A stretch of DNA of 64,000 nt from Nocardia sp. NBC_00508. Lineage in GTDB: Bacteria; Actinomycetota; Actinomycetes; Mycobacteriales; Mycobacteriaceae. The DNA lies in the NCBI RefSeq assembly GCF_036346875.1, contig NZ_CP107852.1, positions 620,001-684,000 on the forward strand. Reading direction: 5' to 3'. The translations under genes were made by a program, and so were the position numbers. The notes under the pieces were generated by a model that worked only from the letters and a program-made list of their open reading frames with translations, did no database searches and was not told the DNA's origin. Below, in pieces: positions 43,432-53,176 of the stretch (its first letter is position 1; each line of letters opens with the position of its first letter).

Positions 43432-46248
43432 CTACACCGCGCCAGGGGTGACGAGGCTTTCGCCCGTCGGCTTCACCGTGTCGGATCGCTCCAGCACGAG
43501 TGGGTCCGCCCCCAAGTACGCATCGATGACCAAAGGGTTGTTCTGAATTTCCGCGGGAGTACCCTCCGCCAGGAACCGCCCCGACTCCATCACGACGATC
43601 CTGTCGGCAAGGCTCATCACCAATGGAATGTCGTGCTCGATGATGATCAAGCTCATACCGAAGGCATCCCGCAGCCGCGCGATCGCCACAGCGAGCGCTT
43701 CGGTCTCGCGCTGCGCGATTCCTGATGACGGCTCGTCCAGCAGCAACAACGTGGGTTCGAGGGCAACGATACAAGCGATATCCGCAATGCGCCGGGTACC
43801 GGTGGACAGTTCGGCTACCTGCTTGTTCTCGTACGCCTCCAACCCGGTCAGCCTGATGAGCCGCCGAGCCGTCTCCACATTCCGCCGCTCGCTCCGAGAA
43901 AGACCGATGATGGAAGGCAGGAACCGGGTCGGTTTCGTCCTTTCCAACGAAACCTGAACGACTTCGAGGACAGTCATCGTCGGGAACAGAGCCGCGTCCT
44001 GGAAGGATCGAACGAGCCCCAGACGGGCTCGCTTCTCCGGGCCGAGCTTGGTGACATCCCGGCCTGCGAACACGACCTTGCCTTCGTCAGCGCGGACGAA
44101 GCCGCCGAGCAGCTCGAACAGCGTGGTCTTTCCGGCACCATTCGGACCGATCAATCCAACGGTTTCGGAGGGCTCCACGCGCAGACTCATGTTGTCGACG
44201 GCCACCAGGCCTCCGTACCGCTTGCGAATCCCGACACCTTCGAGGCTCTTCCGCGCGTCCGACCGAGCTGGGTCCGAGACGCGGGCGGGCAAGTCGAAAC
44301 CGTTTGCGGCAGCCTGTATTTCACCACTATCGGTCGACTGTCTCGACCCGCCGATTCCCGCGAGCAGGTCGATCAGACGTTCCCGCAACGGCTGAACGAC
44401 CTGCGCGATTCCCCCCGGGAAGCACAAGATCAGTACCAACCAGCCGAGTGCGGTGGCGGCGAGCCCGGCGTTGTCCAAGGGCGCGAAACTCGGCAGGGCG
44501 ACTACGTAGAGCGCACCGACGATCGGACCGACGAGCACGCCGATTCCGCCGAGGACTGTCATCGCCACAACGTCGATGGACGCGTGCGCACCGAAAGTGT
44601 TCGAAGAGATATGCGACAGCGAGTTGCCGAATACGGCGCCACCGAACCCGGCCAGAGCGCCGGCCAATACGAACGCTTGGAGTTTCACGTAGACAGCCGA
44701 GATCCCGAACGCACGTGCGCCCTCTTCGTTGTCACGAACCGCGATCAGACGGCGGCCGATGCCGCTTCGCCAGATATTCCGAGTCAGCAGTACCGCGACT
44801 ACCAGCGCGGCCAAGGCGAAGAAGTAGTACCGCTTGGACGTATCGAAATAGGCGGAACCGATACGCGGATCTTCCGGGTTGACTCCCCCGGAGAACATCC
44901 AATCCTGTTGGAACAGCCAGGATTGTGCCATGAGCGCGAAGGAAAGCGTGGTCACGCCCAGCATCAGGCCACGAATGCGCAGCGCAGGCAGGCCGATCAG
45001 GACCGCGGCGACGGCACCTGCGGCCGCTGCGCCCAAGAGTCCGAAAGCGAAGTCCCCGGTGTGCTTTGTCATCCAGTAGGACGCCGCAGCACCGATGCCT
45101 GCGAGGGCGAATTGCCCCAGCGAGAGCTGACCGGCCAGCCCGGTGACCACACCGACCGACAGCCCTACGATCGAGTAGCCGAAAACCGCGACGAGGATGA
45201 TCGTCGACTGACTGCTGAGTCCGAGCGGAAGCAGGATCGCAACGATCAATGCGACGGCTCCCACCGCCCAACTCAGATTTCTCGCCACCGTGGCTCGCCG
45301 CGACCCGACCGGAAGCGGTGGCCATGGCCGGACCATCTTCCAGGCGCCCTTGTCTTCATCGCGGCCGGTACGCGTTCGTTGCAGGAGCAGGACGAGAACG
45401 ATGCCGACGAAGAGCATCATCTCCACGGCGCCGCCGGACGGATAGTTCCAGAGGAGGACCTGCTCGATGATCCCGACGCCTATTCCGGCGCCAAGGGCGA
45501 TGGGCAAGCTCGCCATTCGGGCGATCACGGCTGGAACGAGTGCCCGCAGCAACAGCGCAGGCCCCAGCGCATCCGTGGAGGTGAAACCTTGGGTCGGAAG
45601 GATGAGGATCGCGGTGAAAGCGGCTATGGCGCCTGCGATCGCCCACGCGAGTGTCGACATGCGACCGGTGAAGATACCGGCCAGTTGCGCGGCCTCCGGG
45701 TTGTCCGCCGATCCCCTGATGGCGAGTCCGAAGCGGGATTTCCGCAAGAAGAGCATCAGACCCGCCACGATGGCAGGCGTCAGGAAGAGCATCGCCGAAT
45801 AGGCCGGTGTGACATCCAGAGCGCCGATCTGGAACTCGGGAAGGAAAGTCGGCTGAGGGAAGGTCGAGCCGGCGCCTACCGAGTTGTTCGCCACCACCGA
45901 CATGAGTAGGAGGAATTGCGCCACACCGAGACTCGCCACCATCGCCATCAGACTGGGAGCTTTGCGGAGTCGTCGGACCACCACCACCTCCGTGGCGGCA
46001 CCGACGGAGGCGGAAACCGCAAGCGCGAGAACAAAGGCGATCCAGTACGGAACGTGCCGCTCCACGACCAGGAGCCCGAGAAGAGACGCCCCGAGTGCAC
46101 CGATAGCGCCATGCGCGAAGTTGATGATGCGGTTGGCGCGATAGATCAGTACGAGCCCTACTGCGAGGATGCCGTACACCATGCCCGCGATGATTCCGAG
46201 GGTGACCGCAGAGCCCACGATCTCGAACCCTGCCAGAGAGATATTCAT
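43432..46248 (-). CDS. LivH-LivM-LivG fusion: branched-chain-type ABC permease pair plus ATPase in one chain
   Basis: A 938-residue membrane protein. Residues 1-300 are a LivH-like permease (IYRANRIINFAHGAIGALGA), about 325-625 a LivM-like permease (GLAGQLSLGQFALAGIGAAA), and about 675-930 a LivG-like ATPase with Walker A GPNGAGKTT (701-709) and Walker B LLLLDEPSSG. The ABC signature is LSTGT (about 814) instead of LSGGQ, a variant I associate with actinobacterial LivG. Its ATG overlaps the stop of the MFS-LivF gene by four bases. Partner LivK is probably the lipoprotein at 18659. Likely imports the substrate of the island; amino acid import is less likely given the context. Confidence 0.9.
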   Translation of the reverse strand: MNISLAGFEIVGSAVTLGIIAGMVYGILAVGLVLIYRANRIINFAHGAIGALGASLLGLLVVERHVPYWIAFVLALAVSASVGAATEVVVVRRLRKAPSLMAMVASLGVAQFLLLMSVVANNSVGAGSTFPQPTFLPEFQIGALDVTPAYSAMLFLTPAIVAGLMLFLRKSRFGLAIRGSADNPEAAQLAGIFTGRMSTLAWAIAGAIAAFTAILILPTQGFTSTDALGPALLLRALVPAVIARMASLPIALGAGIGVGIIEQVLLWNYPSGGAVEMMLFVGIVLVLLLQRTRTGRDEDKGAWKMVRPWPPLPVGSRRATVARNLSWAVGAVALIVAILLPLGLSSQSTIILVAVFGYSIVGLSVGVVTGLAGQLSLGQFALAGIGAAASYWMTKHTGDFAFGLLGAAAAGAVAAVLIGLPALRIRGLMLGVTTLSFALMAQSWLFQQDWMFSGGVNPEDPRIGSAYFDTSKRYYFFALAALVVAVLLTRNIWRSGIGRRLIAVRDNEEGARAFGISAVYVKLQAFVLAGALAGFGGAVFGNSLSHISSNTFGAHASIDVVAMTVLGGIGVLVGPIVGALYVVALPSFAPLDNAGLAATALGWLVLILCFPGGIAQVVQPLRERLIDLLAGIGGSRQSTDSGEIQAAANGFDLPARVSDPARSDARKSLEGVGIRKRYGGLVAVDNMSLRVEPSETVGLIGPNGAGKTTLFELLGGFVRADEGKVVFAGRDVTKLGPEKRARLGLVRSFQDAALFPTMTVLEVVQVSLERTKPTRFLPSIIGLSRSERRNVETARRLIRLTGLEAYENKQVAELSTGTRRIADIACIVALEPTLLLLDEPSSGIAQRETEALAVAIARLRDAFGMSLIIIEHDIPLVMSLADRIVVMESGRFLAEGTPAEIQNNPLVIDAYLGADPLVLERSDTVKPTGESLVTPGAV

Positions 46249-48521
46249 CGTGGGCCGCCTATAGTCGTCGTTTCCAGGTTCACGGTCTCGGTCTCGGCCA
46301 ATCCGCCTGCGGCGCCTTTGAGGAATACCGAGCGGAGCAGGTCGCCGCGCTCGAGCAAGTCTTCCGCGCGGCCATCGAAACGGATCTCACCCTTCTCCAT
46401 GAAGTACGCGTGCTGCACCAGCGAGAGCGCGATGTTCACCGACTGCTCGACCAGTACGATCGCGGTCCCCCGAGCGTTGATGCGACGAACCATCGTCAAC
46501 AGCTCGGAGACGATCTTCGGCGCCAGACCCAGTGACAGTTCGTCGATGAGCAGCAATCGCGGCTCGAGGATGTATGCCTTCGAGAGGGCGAGCATCTGCT
46601 GCTCTCCGCCGGAAAGGGTGGAGGCTAGCTGATTGCGCCGTTCGGCCAGGCGGGGAAAACAACTGAACGTCTCGTCGATTCCGGCCTCGAGTTTCGACCG
46701 GTTCCGTCCATGGGTGTATCCGATGAGGCGGAGGTTTTCGGCAACCGTAAGGTTCCCGAAGACGCCGCGGCCACCCGGTACCTGCGAAATTCCCATGGGC
46801 ACGCGACGCTGCGCGTCCACCGTGGTGATGTCGACCCCGCGGAAACGGACTATCCCCCGGCTCGGCCGGCCCAGACCGGAAATGACTCGCAGCAGGGTGG
46901 ACTTGCCTGCGCCGTTCGTGCCGAGCAGGGCGACCATCTCGCCGTCGTCCACGGTGAAGTCGACATTGAACAGCACCTGCAGCTGGCCGTACGAGAAGTC
47001 GATCTTCTGGCACCTGATCATCGGAAGATGGGCGCCGGAACTGCGCAGGATCTGGACCTCGGCATCCTCGACCACGGTATCCACGGCCCGATCGAGATCG
47101 CCATTGATCGACAGGGAAGCCTGGCGCAGGAAGTAGACCGCTCCCACTGCGGGCAAGACCAGCGCGACGCAGACGCCGAACAGATCGAACCGTCGGGCCA
47201 TTCCGTCGACGAAGGCGATCCCGCAAGCCCCGCCTACCACCCAGAACAGTGCGTTCATGATCGCGAGCGCATGCGTCCGCATACCGGGGGGCAGCACGGA
47301 CATCAAGCTGAGCGTCGAGATCGGCGCCATGGCAGCGACGAGGGCCAGCGCGACGCCGAAGGCGATCACCGTCAGCGCGTACACCGGAACACCGGTGGCC
47401 AGGCACAGTGCCGCCATCCCGGCCATCAAGACAGCGCAGCCGAGCTTCAGCAACCCAGCCGGATCCTTGTGGAAGGAACGTTCTCCCCGCCGTGACACGG
47501 CGATCAACCCAAGGGATGCCATGAGGCAGACACCGGCGAATACCACGCCACGCTCGGTTCCCCCCACCTGCCGTTCCTCCCGGAGGAAGTCGAATATGTG
47601 ATATGGCAACGGAATCGACGACATGCCGAGGAGGACAGCTCCCGACAGCATCCGGCGAGCGGTCGGCACCGTCGAGATATGACGAAGTACTTCGTTCACC
47701 CGCGGCCGGCCGGTCATAGCTCGCGGATGCGCCGCCCCCTGATCGGTCGATGACTCCACCATGGCGAGCAATGTCTTGCTGTCGGCATCGGTGTCCGGAA
47801 AGTTCCGTGCACACGCGGCCACCGCCACCGAGCACACCGACAGCGATGCCAGCACCGCGACCGCGACTCGCCACGACAGATCGAGACCGCCGGTCAGAAC
47901 GGAAACCAGCAGGGCCGCAATCGCGAGCCCGCCGACCTGCACGGCGAACATCGTCGACAGCGCGCGAAATCGGACCGTGGGCGGGTATCCATCCATCACG
48001 ACAGCTGGGTACAGCACCAACGCACCGAGGCCCGCGCCAGCGGCGATCTGCGCGGCGTACATGCCCACCAGGTTCGGCGTCACCGAGGCACCGAACAATG
48101 CGAGACTCGAGAGGATCGCGCCGAACAGGATCGACCGACGCCGTAGGCGCGGCCGCCCGCAGCTCACAGCGGCCAGGACCAGCCCGGCCATAGCCGCGAC
48201 CGCGACACGAATGCCACTTGCCGATGACAACTGGCCGGAGCTCGCATCGATCGCGTCCTCGATCTGTGGCGCCGAGAAGAAGGCCCCGAAGAACATGAAC
48301 GTGCCGACCCCGGCCAGGCAGCCGAGGGCGGCCAGAACAGGCAAGCCGCTGCCGGCTTGCACCGCTCGGCGGAATCCCGGGGCGGAATCCACGCCCGTGA
48401 CGCCGATTGCCGCCCGGCCCTTCGCACGAAGCTGATCGCTCACGCGCTCGAGACTGTTGACAGTCTGCTCGGCTCGGCGAACTTCTTCCAGATGCCGAGC
48501 GGAAGTGTCGTCTCTTGTCAT
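46245..48521 (-). CDS. MFS transporter domain fused to a LivF-type ABC ATPase
   Basis: About 758 residues from ATG 48521 (GGAG nine bases upstream; an ATG at 48539 and a GTG at 48554 are also in frame). After a charged N-terminus of about 60 residues there is a major-facilitator-like region with about 12 hydrophobic segments (to about 475). A LivF-like ATPase follows from about 500: Walker A GTNGAGKST, signature LSGGEQQM, Walker B LLLIDELSLGLAP. It is followed by the LivH-LivM-LivG fusion gene, so together they hold every membrane and ATPase part of one importer plus an extra MFS unit. Whether the MFS part transports or only scaffolds is unknown. Confidence 0.88.
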   Translation of the reverse strand: MTRDDTSARHLEEVRRAEQTVNSLERVSDQLRAKGRAAIGVTGVDSAPGFRRAVQAGSGLPVLAALGCLAGVGTFMFFGAFFSAPQIEDAIDASSGQLSSASGIRVAVAAMAGLVLAAVSCGRPRLRRRSILFGAILSSLALFGASVTPNLVGMYAAQIAAGAGLGALVLYPAVVMDGYPPTVRFRALSTMFAVQVGGLAIAALLVSVLTGGLDLSWRVAVAVLASLSVCSVAVAACARNFPDTDADSKTLLAMVESSTDQGAAHPRAMTGRPRVNEVLRHISTVPTARRMLSGAVLLGMSSIPLPYHIFDFLREERQVGGTERGVVFAGVCLMASLGLIAVSRRGERSFHKDPAGLLKLGCAVLMAGMAALCLATGVPVYALTVIAFGVALALVAAMAPISTLSLMSVLPPGMRTHALAIMNALFWVVGGACGIAFVDGMARRFDLFGVCVALVLPAVGAVYFLRQASLSINGDLDRAVDTVVEDAEVQILRSSGAHLPMIRCQKIDFSYGQLQVLFNVDFTVDDGEMVALLGTNGAGKSTLLRVISGLGRPSRGIVRFRGVDITTVDAQRRVPMGISQVPGGRGVFGNLTVAENLRLIGYTHGRNRSKLEAGIDETFSCFPRLAERRNQLASTLSGGEQQMLALSKAYILEPRLLLIDELSLGLAPKIVSELLTMVRRINARGTAIVLVEQSVNIALSLVQHAYFMEKGEIRFDGRAEDLLERGDLLRSVFLKGAAGGLAETETVNLETTTIGGPR

Positions 48522-48639
48522 GTTCTCCGGCTCCGTCATCGCTGAACCATCCACCCGATCAGGCGCTGGGAATCTCGGACGCGGTCTCCGAGATCGCTTC
48601 GCGGACGGGCATTTCCGCTGCTACAACTCACCATTGGAC

Positions 48640-49785
48640 TCATCCCGTGAGTGCGAGCACGGCGATACGGTCCCGCCAGCGCGAGGCGTCGCCCAAGAAC
48701 ATTCGGCAGAATTGAGCGCGTCGGTAGAACAGATGCGCGTCGTGCTCCCATGTGAATCCGATGCCCCCGTGCACCTGAACGCACCCCGCCGCGGCGAGAT
48801 GACCTGCTTCGCCTCCGGCAACCTTTGCCGTCGCAGCCGCCGGACGCGCTTCCGGGGCCATCTCGTCGATAGCCCACGCCGCGAAATACACTGCCGACCG
48901 CGCCGCCTCGACGGCCGCGAACATATCGACGCAGCGGTGACCGATCGCCTGGTAACTCCCGATGGGGCGGTCGAATTGGACCCGCTGCTTGGCGTAACCG
49001 GTCGCCATGTCGACCGCTTGCGCACCGACGCCGACCGCCTCGGCCGCCACCGCGACGGCCATGCGGTCCATTGCCGCTTCGAGAATCTGCCACCCCGCGC
49101 CCGGGGCTCCGAGCAATCTCTCCGCCGGAATATCGACGCCGTCCAGAAACACTCGGCAGAGTCGCCGCGTGTTGTCCAACGAATCCATCACTTCCGGGGG
49201 ACGGACGAGCAGCTCGGCTGGAACAAGAAACAGCGACAGTCCATCCTCCGGCGCCTCGCTCGGGTGAGTTCGAGCAAGCACGACTATCTCGTCCGCGAGG
49301 TGCGCGTCCGTGACGAACGATTTGCAACCGGAGAGCCGCCACGAATCGCCGCTGCGCGTCGCACACGCTTCGACGCCGGCGGCATCCCATCTGCCCGTCG
49401 GCTCGATCAGTGCGGCGGTCGCGCACAATCCGCCGGTGGCGACCCCACGCAGGAAGTTCTCCTGAACGGGTCCCGAACCGGATTCCGCTACCAGCGGAGT
49501 GGCAAGACAGACAGTCGAGAAGAACGGTGTGCCGAACAGGGCCCGTCCCGCCTCTTCTTGCACGATGGCCAGCTCGACCATGCCCAATCCGAGGCCTCCG
49601 GCTGACACTGGCACGCAGATACCGCACCAACCCAGTTCGTCGGAAACCCTCTGCCACAGCGCGTCCGGCGAATGGTCCGAAGCATCGAGTGCGGCACGGA
49701 ACGGCGCGGGGCCCGCTTCCTTTGCCAGCAGGTCACGAACAGTACGGCGCAGTTCCTCTTGCTCTACCGAGAACCCGAACTCCAT
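48640..49785 (-). CDS. Acyl-CoA dehydrogenase subunit without catalytic Glu (FadE heteromer type)
   Basis: A 381-residue acyl-CoA dehydrogenase fold protein. The N-terminal FSVEQEELRRTVRDLLAKEA and the C-terminal VQVHGGIGFTWEHDAHLFYRRAQ are typical of the actinobacterial heteromeric type. At the LCAD-type position it has Asp-Arg in AAMDRMAVAV, and the C-terminal glutamate is absent, so it is probably the non-catalytic subunit. The partner gene at 49798 ends 12 bases before its start and has the base. Such pairs form alpha2-beta2 enzymes acting on steroid side-chain CoA esters in mycobacteria. AGGAGA precedes ATG 49785. Confidence 0.88.
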   Translation of the reverse strand: MEFGFSVEQEELRRTVRDLLAKEAGPAPFRAALDASDHSPDALWQRVSDELGWCGICVPVSAGGLGLGMVELAIVQEEAGRALFGTPFFSTVCLATPLVAESGSGPVQENFLRGVATGGLCATAALIEPTGRWDAAGVEACATRSGDSWRLSGCKSFVTDAHLADEIVVLARTHPSEAPEDGLSLFLVPAELLVRPPEVMDSLDNTRRLCRVFLDGVDIPAERLLGAPGAGWQILEAAMDRMAVAVAAEAVGVGAQAVDMATGYAKQRVQFDRPIGSYQAIGHRCVDMFAAVEAARSAVYFAAWAIDEMAPEARPAAATAKVAGGEAGHLAAAGCVQVHGGIGFTWEHDAHLFYRRAQFCRMFLGDASRWRDRIAVLALTG

Positions 49786-49797
49786 GGGTCGTCTCTC

Positions 49798-50946
49798 CTA
49801 TTTGTATCGCGGAAGACCGAGAACGCGCTCGGCGATCGAGTTGCGGAGCACTTCGCTCGTGCCCGCTTCGATCGTGTGGGCAAGCGATCGCAACTGGACC
49901 TGTGGCCACGGCGACAGACCCGATGTCACCAGCGCTGCCGGGCCCAGGATCTCGACGGCGAGAGCCGCGATACGCTGCGTCGTTTCACTCCAACCGAGCT
50001 TCGACAAGGACGCTTCCGGAGACGGGATTCCGGTTTTCATCGTCGCCGAAAGACCACGGACCGCATTCAGCCACATGGTCTCGACGTCGACGTAGAGTTG
50101 CGCGAGTCGCTGGCGGACAACAGGATCATCGACCGGCCGACTACCGTCCCGGCCCTCAGCCGTGGCGAGTGCGACCAACTCTTGCAACTTGATCCGTGCG
50201 TCGGTAACCAGCGTGAAGCCGAAGGTCCCCCGCTCATGCATCAGCGTTGTCATCGCGACCTTCCAGCCGCCGTTGATCTCACCGAGAATGTTTTCCCGAG
50301 GGATCCGAACGTCGGTCAAGAAGATTTCGCAGAACTCCGCATCCCCGTTCAGTTGACGCAAGGGCCGCACTTCCACTCCCGGCGTGTGCATGTCCAGCAG
50401 GAAGTACGTAATGCCCTGGTACTTACCGGCTTCCGGGTCGGTTCGGGCGAGTAACGCGCATCGGTCGGCGACATTGCCGAAGCTGGTCCAGACCTTTTGC
50501 CCGTTGACCACGAAGTCGTCGCCATCGGCGGCGGCACGAGTACGCAGGGACCCCAGGTCGCTTCCGGATCCCGGCTCGGAGAATCCTTGACACCAGATTT
50601 CGTCGGCGGCCAGGATCTTCTGCAAGTAACGATCCTTCTGTTCTCGCGTGCCGACCGCCATGATCGTCGGCCCGACCATGCCGAGCCCAATGGCGTTGAT
50701 CGGCTGCGGAGCCCGTGCCCGGGTGATCTCCTCGTTGAAGATCGCTTGTTCGATCAGGCTCGCGCCACGACCGCCGTGCTCGACGGGCCACGCGACACCG
50801 ACCCATCCGGCCGCGGCCAGGACGCGTTGCCACTCGTGTTGCTGCTCGAAGGTCACGCAATCCTTTTCCGCAGGCGCGTTCCGCGCGAGCCAAGTGCGTA
50901 GCTCGCTGCGGAACGCAGCCTCTGCGGGCGTGTCTCGAAATCGCAT
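49798..50946 (-). CDS. Acyl-CoA dehydrogenase, catalytic subunit of a heteromeric pair
   Basis: A 382-residue FAD enzyme with GFSEPGSGSDLGSLRTRA and VNGQKVWTSFGNVADRC for flavin binding. Glu238 in LMHERGTFGF is at the position of the catalytic base in FadE29-type subunits. The C-terminus LAHTIEAGTSEVLRNSIAERVLGLPR is typical of that subfamily. GGAG precedes ATG 50946. It pairs with the subunit gene downstream and should dehydrogenate a bulky acyl-CoA, the first step before the MaoC hydratase and thiolase/DUF35 proteins encoded upstream in the same operon. Confidence 0.9.
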   Translation of the reverse strand: MRFRDTPAEAAFRSELRTWLARNAPAEKDCVTFEQQHEWQRVLAAAGWVGVAWPVEHGGRGASLIEQAIFNEEITRARAPQPINAIGLGMVGPTIMAVGTREQKDRYLQKILAADEIWCQGFSEPGSGSDLGSLRTRAAADGDDFVVNGQKVWTSFGNVADRCALLARTDPEAGKYQGITYFLLDMHTPGVEVRPLRQLNGDAEFCEIFLTDVRIPRENILGEINGGWKVAMTTLMHERGTFGFTLVTDARIKLQELVALATAEGRDGSRPVDDPVVRQRLAQLYVDVETMWLNAVRGLSATMKTGIPSPEASLSKLGWSETTQRIAALAVEILGPAALVTSGLSPWPQVQLRSLAHTIEAGTSEVLRNSIAERVLGLPRYK

Positions 50947-50989
50947 CTCATAGTCTCCGAATTCCGCCGATGCCGTCGATCCGCCTTGT

Positions 50990-51949
50990 TCAGTCGGCGG
51001 AGAAAGCGCCGCGCATCAGGTCCGCTGCGTTCTGCCCCTCGGAAATCAGCATCTCGGCGAGATCCGCGCGTTCTCCGACGATCTGCGGGATCCGGACAGC
51101 GAGGTCCTCGACACTCCATTGCTTGTCGCCGACCGCGTTCGCTATCACCCGCCATCCCTCGTAGAGGCTGATCTCCGCGCCCCAGACTCCCCAGACTCCG
51201 CCGGTGACAGTGCAATCGGCGGTGGCCAGGTAGGCGACGAGTGGCGAAATATTCGCCGGGTCGAACAGGTCGAACGCCTGCGGATCGTCGGGCTGCTTGA
51301 CGATTTCATCGAGGCCCGGCGTCTGCAGGGTCAACCGGGTTCGCGCGACCGGCGCAATCGTGTTCACTCGGACGCCGTAGCGGCCGAGCTCCTTGGCTGC
51401 GATCTGAGCGAAGGCAGCGATGCCCGCCTTGGCAGCTCCGTAGTTCGTCTGGCCGACATTGTTCTGGAGCCCGGAATTCGATGACGTGCACACCACCGAC
51501 GCGTTGACCGTCCGACCGTCCTTCGCCTGTTGGCGCCAGTACGCGGCGGCATGCCTCGTCGTGCAAAAGGTCCCTTTGAGATGGACGTCGATGACGTTGT
51601 CCCAGTCGGCTTCCGTCATACCGACCAGCATTCGGTCGCGGATGATTCCCGCGTTGTTCACCAAGACATCGAGATCGCCGAAACTCTCGATGGCGGTTCG
51701 AACGAGCCGCTCGGCCCCCGCCCAGTCGGACACGCTATCGGTGTTGGCGACCGCTTGCCCGCCCAGACTCGTGATCTCGTCGGCCACCGACTGGGCGGCT
51801 GAGGAATCCGATCCGGCCCCATCGGGCGCACCGCCGACATCATTGACGACAACTTTGGCGCCCTCCTGCGCGAACAACAGCGCATGGGCGCGCCCGACTC
51901 CGCGACCCGCACCGGTGATGATCGCTACTCGACCTTCAAGTGAACCCAT
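50990..51949 (-). CDS. SDR family oxidoreductase, 17-beta-HSD4-like
   Basis: A 319-residue SDR longer than the classical 250 because of a C-terminal extension (about 240-319). TGAGRGVGRAHALLFAQEGA with VVVNDVGG matches the dehydrogenase unit of multifunctional peroxisomal beta-oxidation enzymes (HSD17B4). NNAGIIRDRM, CTSSNSG and YGAAK complete the active site. It should oxidise a 3-hydroxyacyl-CoA with NAD. GAGGT precedes ATG 51949. In the operon it lies between the thiolase and the acyl-CoA dehydrogenases, supplying the third step of beta-oxidation. Confidence 0.9.
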   Translation of the reverse strand: MGSLEGRVAIITGAGRGVGRAHALLFAQEGAKVVVNDVGGAPDGAGSDSSAAQSVADEITSLGGQAVANTDSVSDWAGAERLVRTAIESFGDLDVLVNNAGIIRDRMLVGMTEADWDNVIDVHLKGTFCTTRHAAAYWRQQAKDGRTVNASVVCTSSNSGLQNNVGQTNYGAAKAGIAAFAQIAAKELGRYGVRVNTIAPVARTRLTLQTPGLDEIVKQPDDPQAFDLFDPANISPLVAYLATADCTVTGGVWGVWGAEISLYEGWRVIANAVGDKQWSVEDLAVRIPQIVGERADLAEMLISEGQNAADLMRGAFSAD

Positions 51950-51985
51950 ATCGACCTCGTCTCTGTAGTAGTGGTGAATTCGTTG

Positions 51986-53176
51986 TCAGGCAGAGGGTTC
52001 CGAGCCCCAGATGGAGACGAACGACACGGCAGAACCCGGAGCACCACCCAGGTTGTGGGTCAAGCCGAGCTTCTTGCCGTTGCTGATCTGACGCTCGCCC
52101 GCTTCGCCCCGCAGCTGAAGCCATATCTCGAACAGCATGCGAAGCCCCGAGGCGCCGATCGGGTGACCGAAGCTCTTCAAGCCGCCATCGGGATTGACCG
52201 GCAGTGTGCCGTTATGGTCGAACGCTCCGGCGAGGACGTCCTTCCACGCTGTACCTCGGTCGGCGAAACCGAGATCCTCCATCAAGACCATCTCGGTCAC
52301 GGTGAAGCAGTCATGCACCTCGGCCATCGCCAATTGCTCGCGCGGGTCGGTGATACCGGCCTGCTGGTAAGCGTCGCGGCACGACGCGACCACTTCGGTG
52401 AAACTCGTGTAGTCGTAGTCGGGATCCATCGGTCCTGTCCCGGCGCCGGCGACGAACGACAATGCCTTGACATAGAGTGGCTTTGCCTGATAGCGGTGGG
52501 CATCCTCGGCGCGCACGATAATGGCGGCGGCGGACCCGTCGGATACGCCCGAGCAGTCGAAGATACCCAGCGGACCGGCCACCAGAGGCGAATCCTTGAT
52601 GGTCTGCTTGGCGACCTCTTTGCGGAACTGCGCCCGAGGGTTTTTCACGCCGTTTCGATGGTTCTTCCACGCAATATGCGTGAACACATCCTTCAGCGTT
52701 TCGTCGTCCACCCCGTACTTGTTTCCGTAAGCAGGCGCGAGGGCCGCGAAGAGCGCAGGTGCGCTGATATCCGGGAAGGTGCCGTCGTTCGGTGGGATCG
52801 AACCGGTCAGTCCCGAGAAACCGCCATCCTTGAGCTTTTCGACGCCGACGGCCATAGCCACGTCGTATGCACCGGACGCCACCGCGTAGCAGGCGTTGCG
52901 GAATGCCTCGGAACCGGTCGCACACATATTCTCGAGGCGCGTCACCGGCTTGTTGTCGATCTTCAGGGGGCGCGACGCGGTCAGCCCGCTCGTTCCGGAA
53001 TTCATCGTGCCCAACCAGAAGGCATCGACGTCGCCCATCGTCATGTTCGCCGAGGCGAGCGCCTCCTGCGAGGCATCGACGATCAAGTCGGACGCGTCCT
53101 TGTCCCACAGTTCACCGAACGGTGTGCAACCCATTCCGACGATTGCCACCCGATCGAGAATTCCCCTCGACGCCAT
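51986..53176 (-). CDS. Thiolase family protein, SCPx/Ltp-like
   Basis: A 396-residue thiolase-fold protein of the lipid-transfer (SCPx/Ltp) branch. ENMCATGSEAFRNA places a nucleophile-type Cys at 85, AEVHDCFTVTE carries the His/Cys loop, and SFGHPIGASGLRM the second His. In steroid catabolism, relatives act either as thiolases or, as Ltp2 with a DUF35 partner, as retro-aldolases; the retained Cys85 fits a true thiolase but does not settle it. Its start shares one base with the stop of the KAS-like/DUF35 gene, so the two are made together and probably form a complex. Confidence 0.88.
   Translation of the reverse strand: MASRGILDRVAIVGMGCTPFGELWDKDASDLIVDASQEALASANMTMGDVDAFWLGTMNSGTSGLTASRPLKIDNKPVTRLENMCATGSEAFRNACYAVASGAYDVAMAVGVEKLKDGGFSGLTGSIPPNDGTFPDISAPALFAALAPAYGNKYGVDDETLKDVFTHIAWKNHRNGVKNPRAQFRKEVAKQTIKDSPLVAGPLGIFDCSGVSDGSAAAIIVRAEDAHRYQAKPLYVKALSFVAGAGTGPMDPDYDYTSFTEVVASCRDAYQQAGITDPREQLAMAEVHDCFTVTEMVLMEDLGFADRGTAWKDVLAGAFDHNGTLPVNPDGGLKSFGHPIGASGLRMLFEIWLQLRGEAGERQISNGKKLGLTHNLGGAPGSAVSFVSIWGSEPSA

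Noticed and set aside
46387..47874. A 495-codon minus-strand frame inside the MFS-LivF gene.
   Set aside because: Same strand but another frame; Arg/Gly-rich with no motif, while the fusion frame has complete ABC and MFS features.
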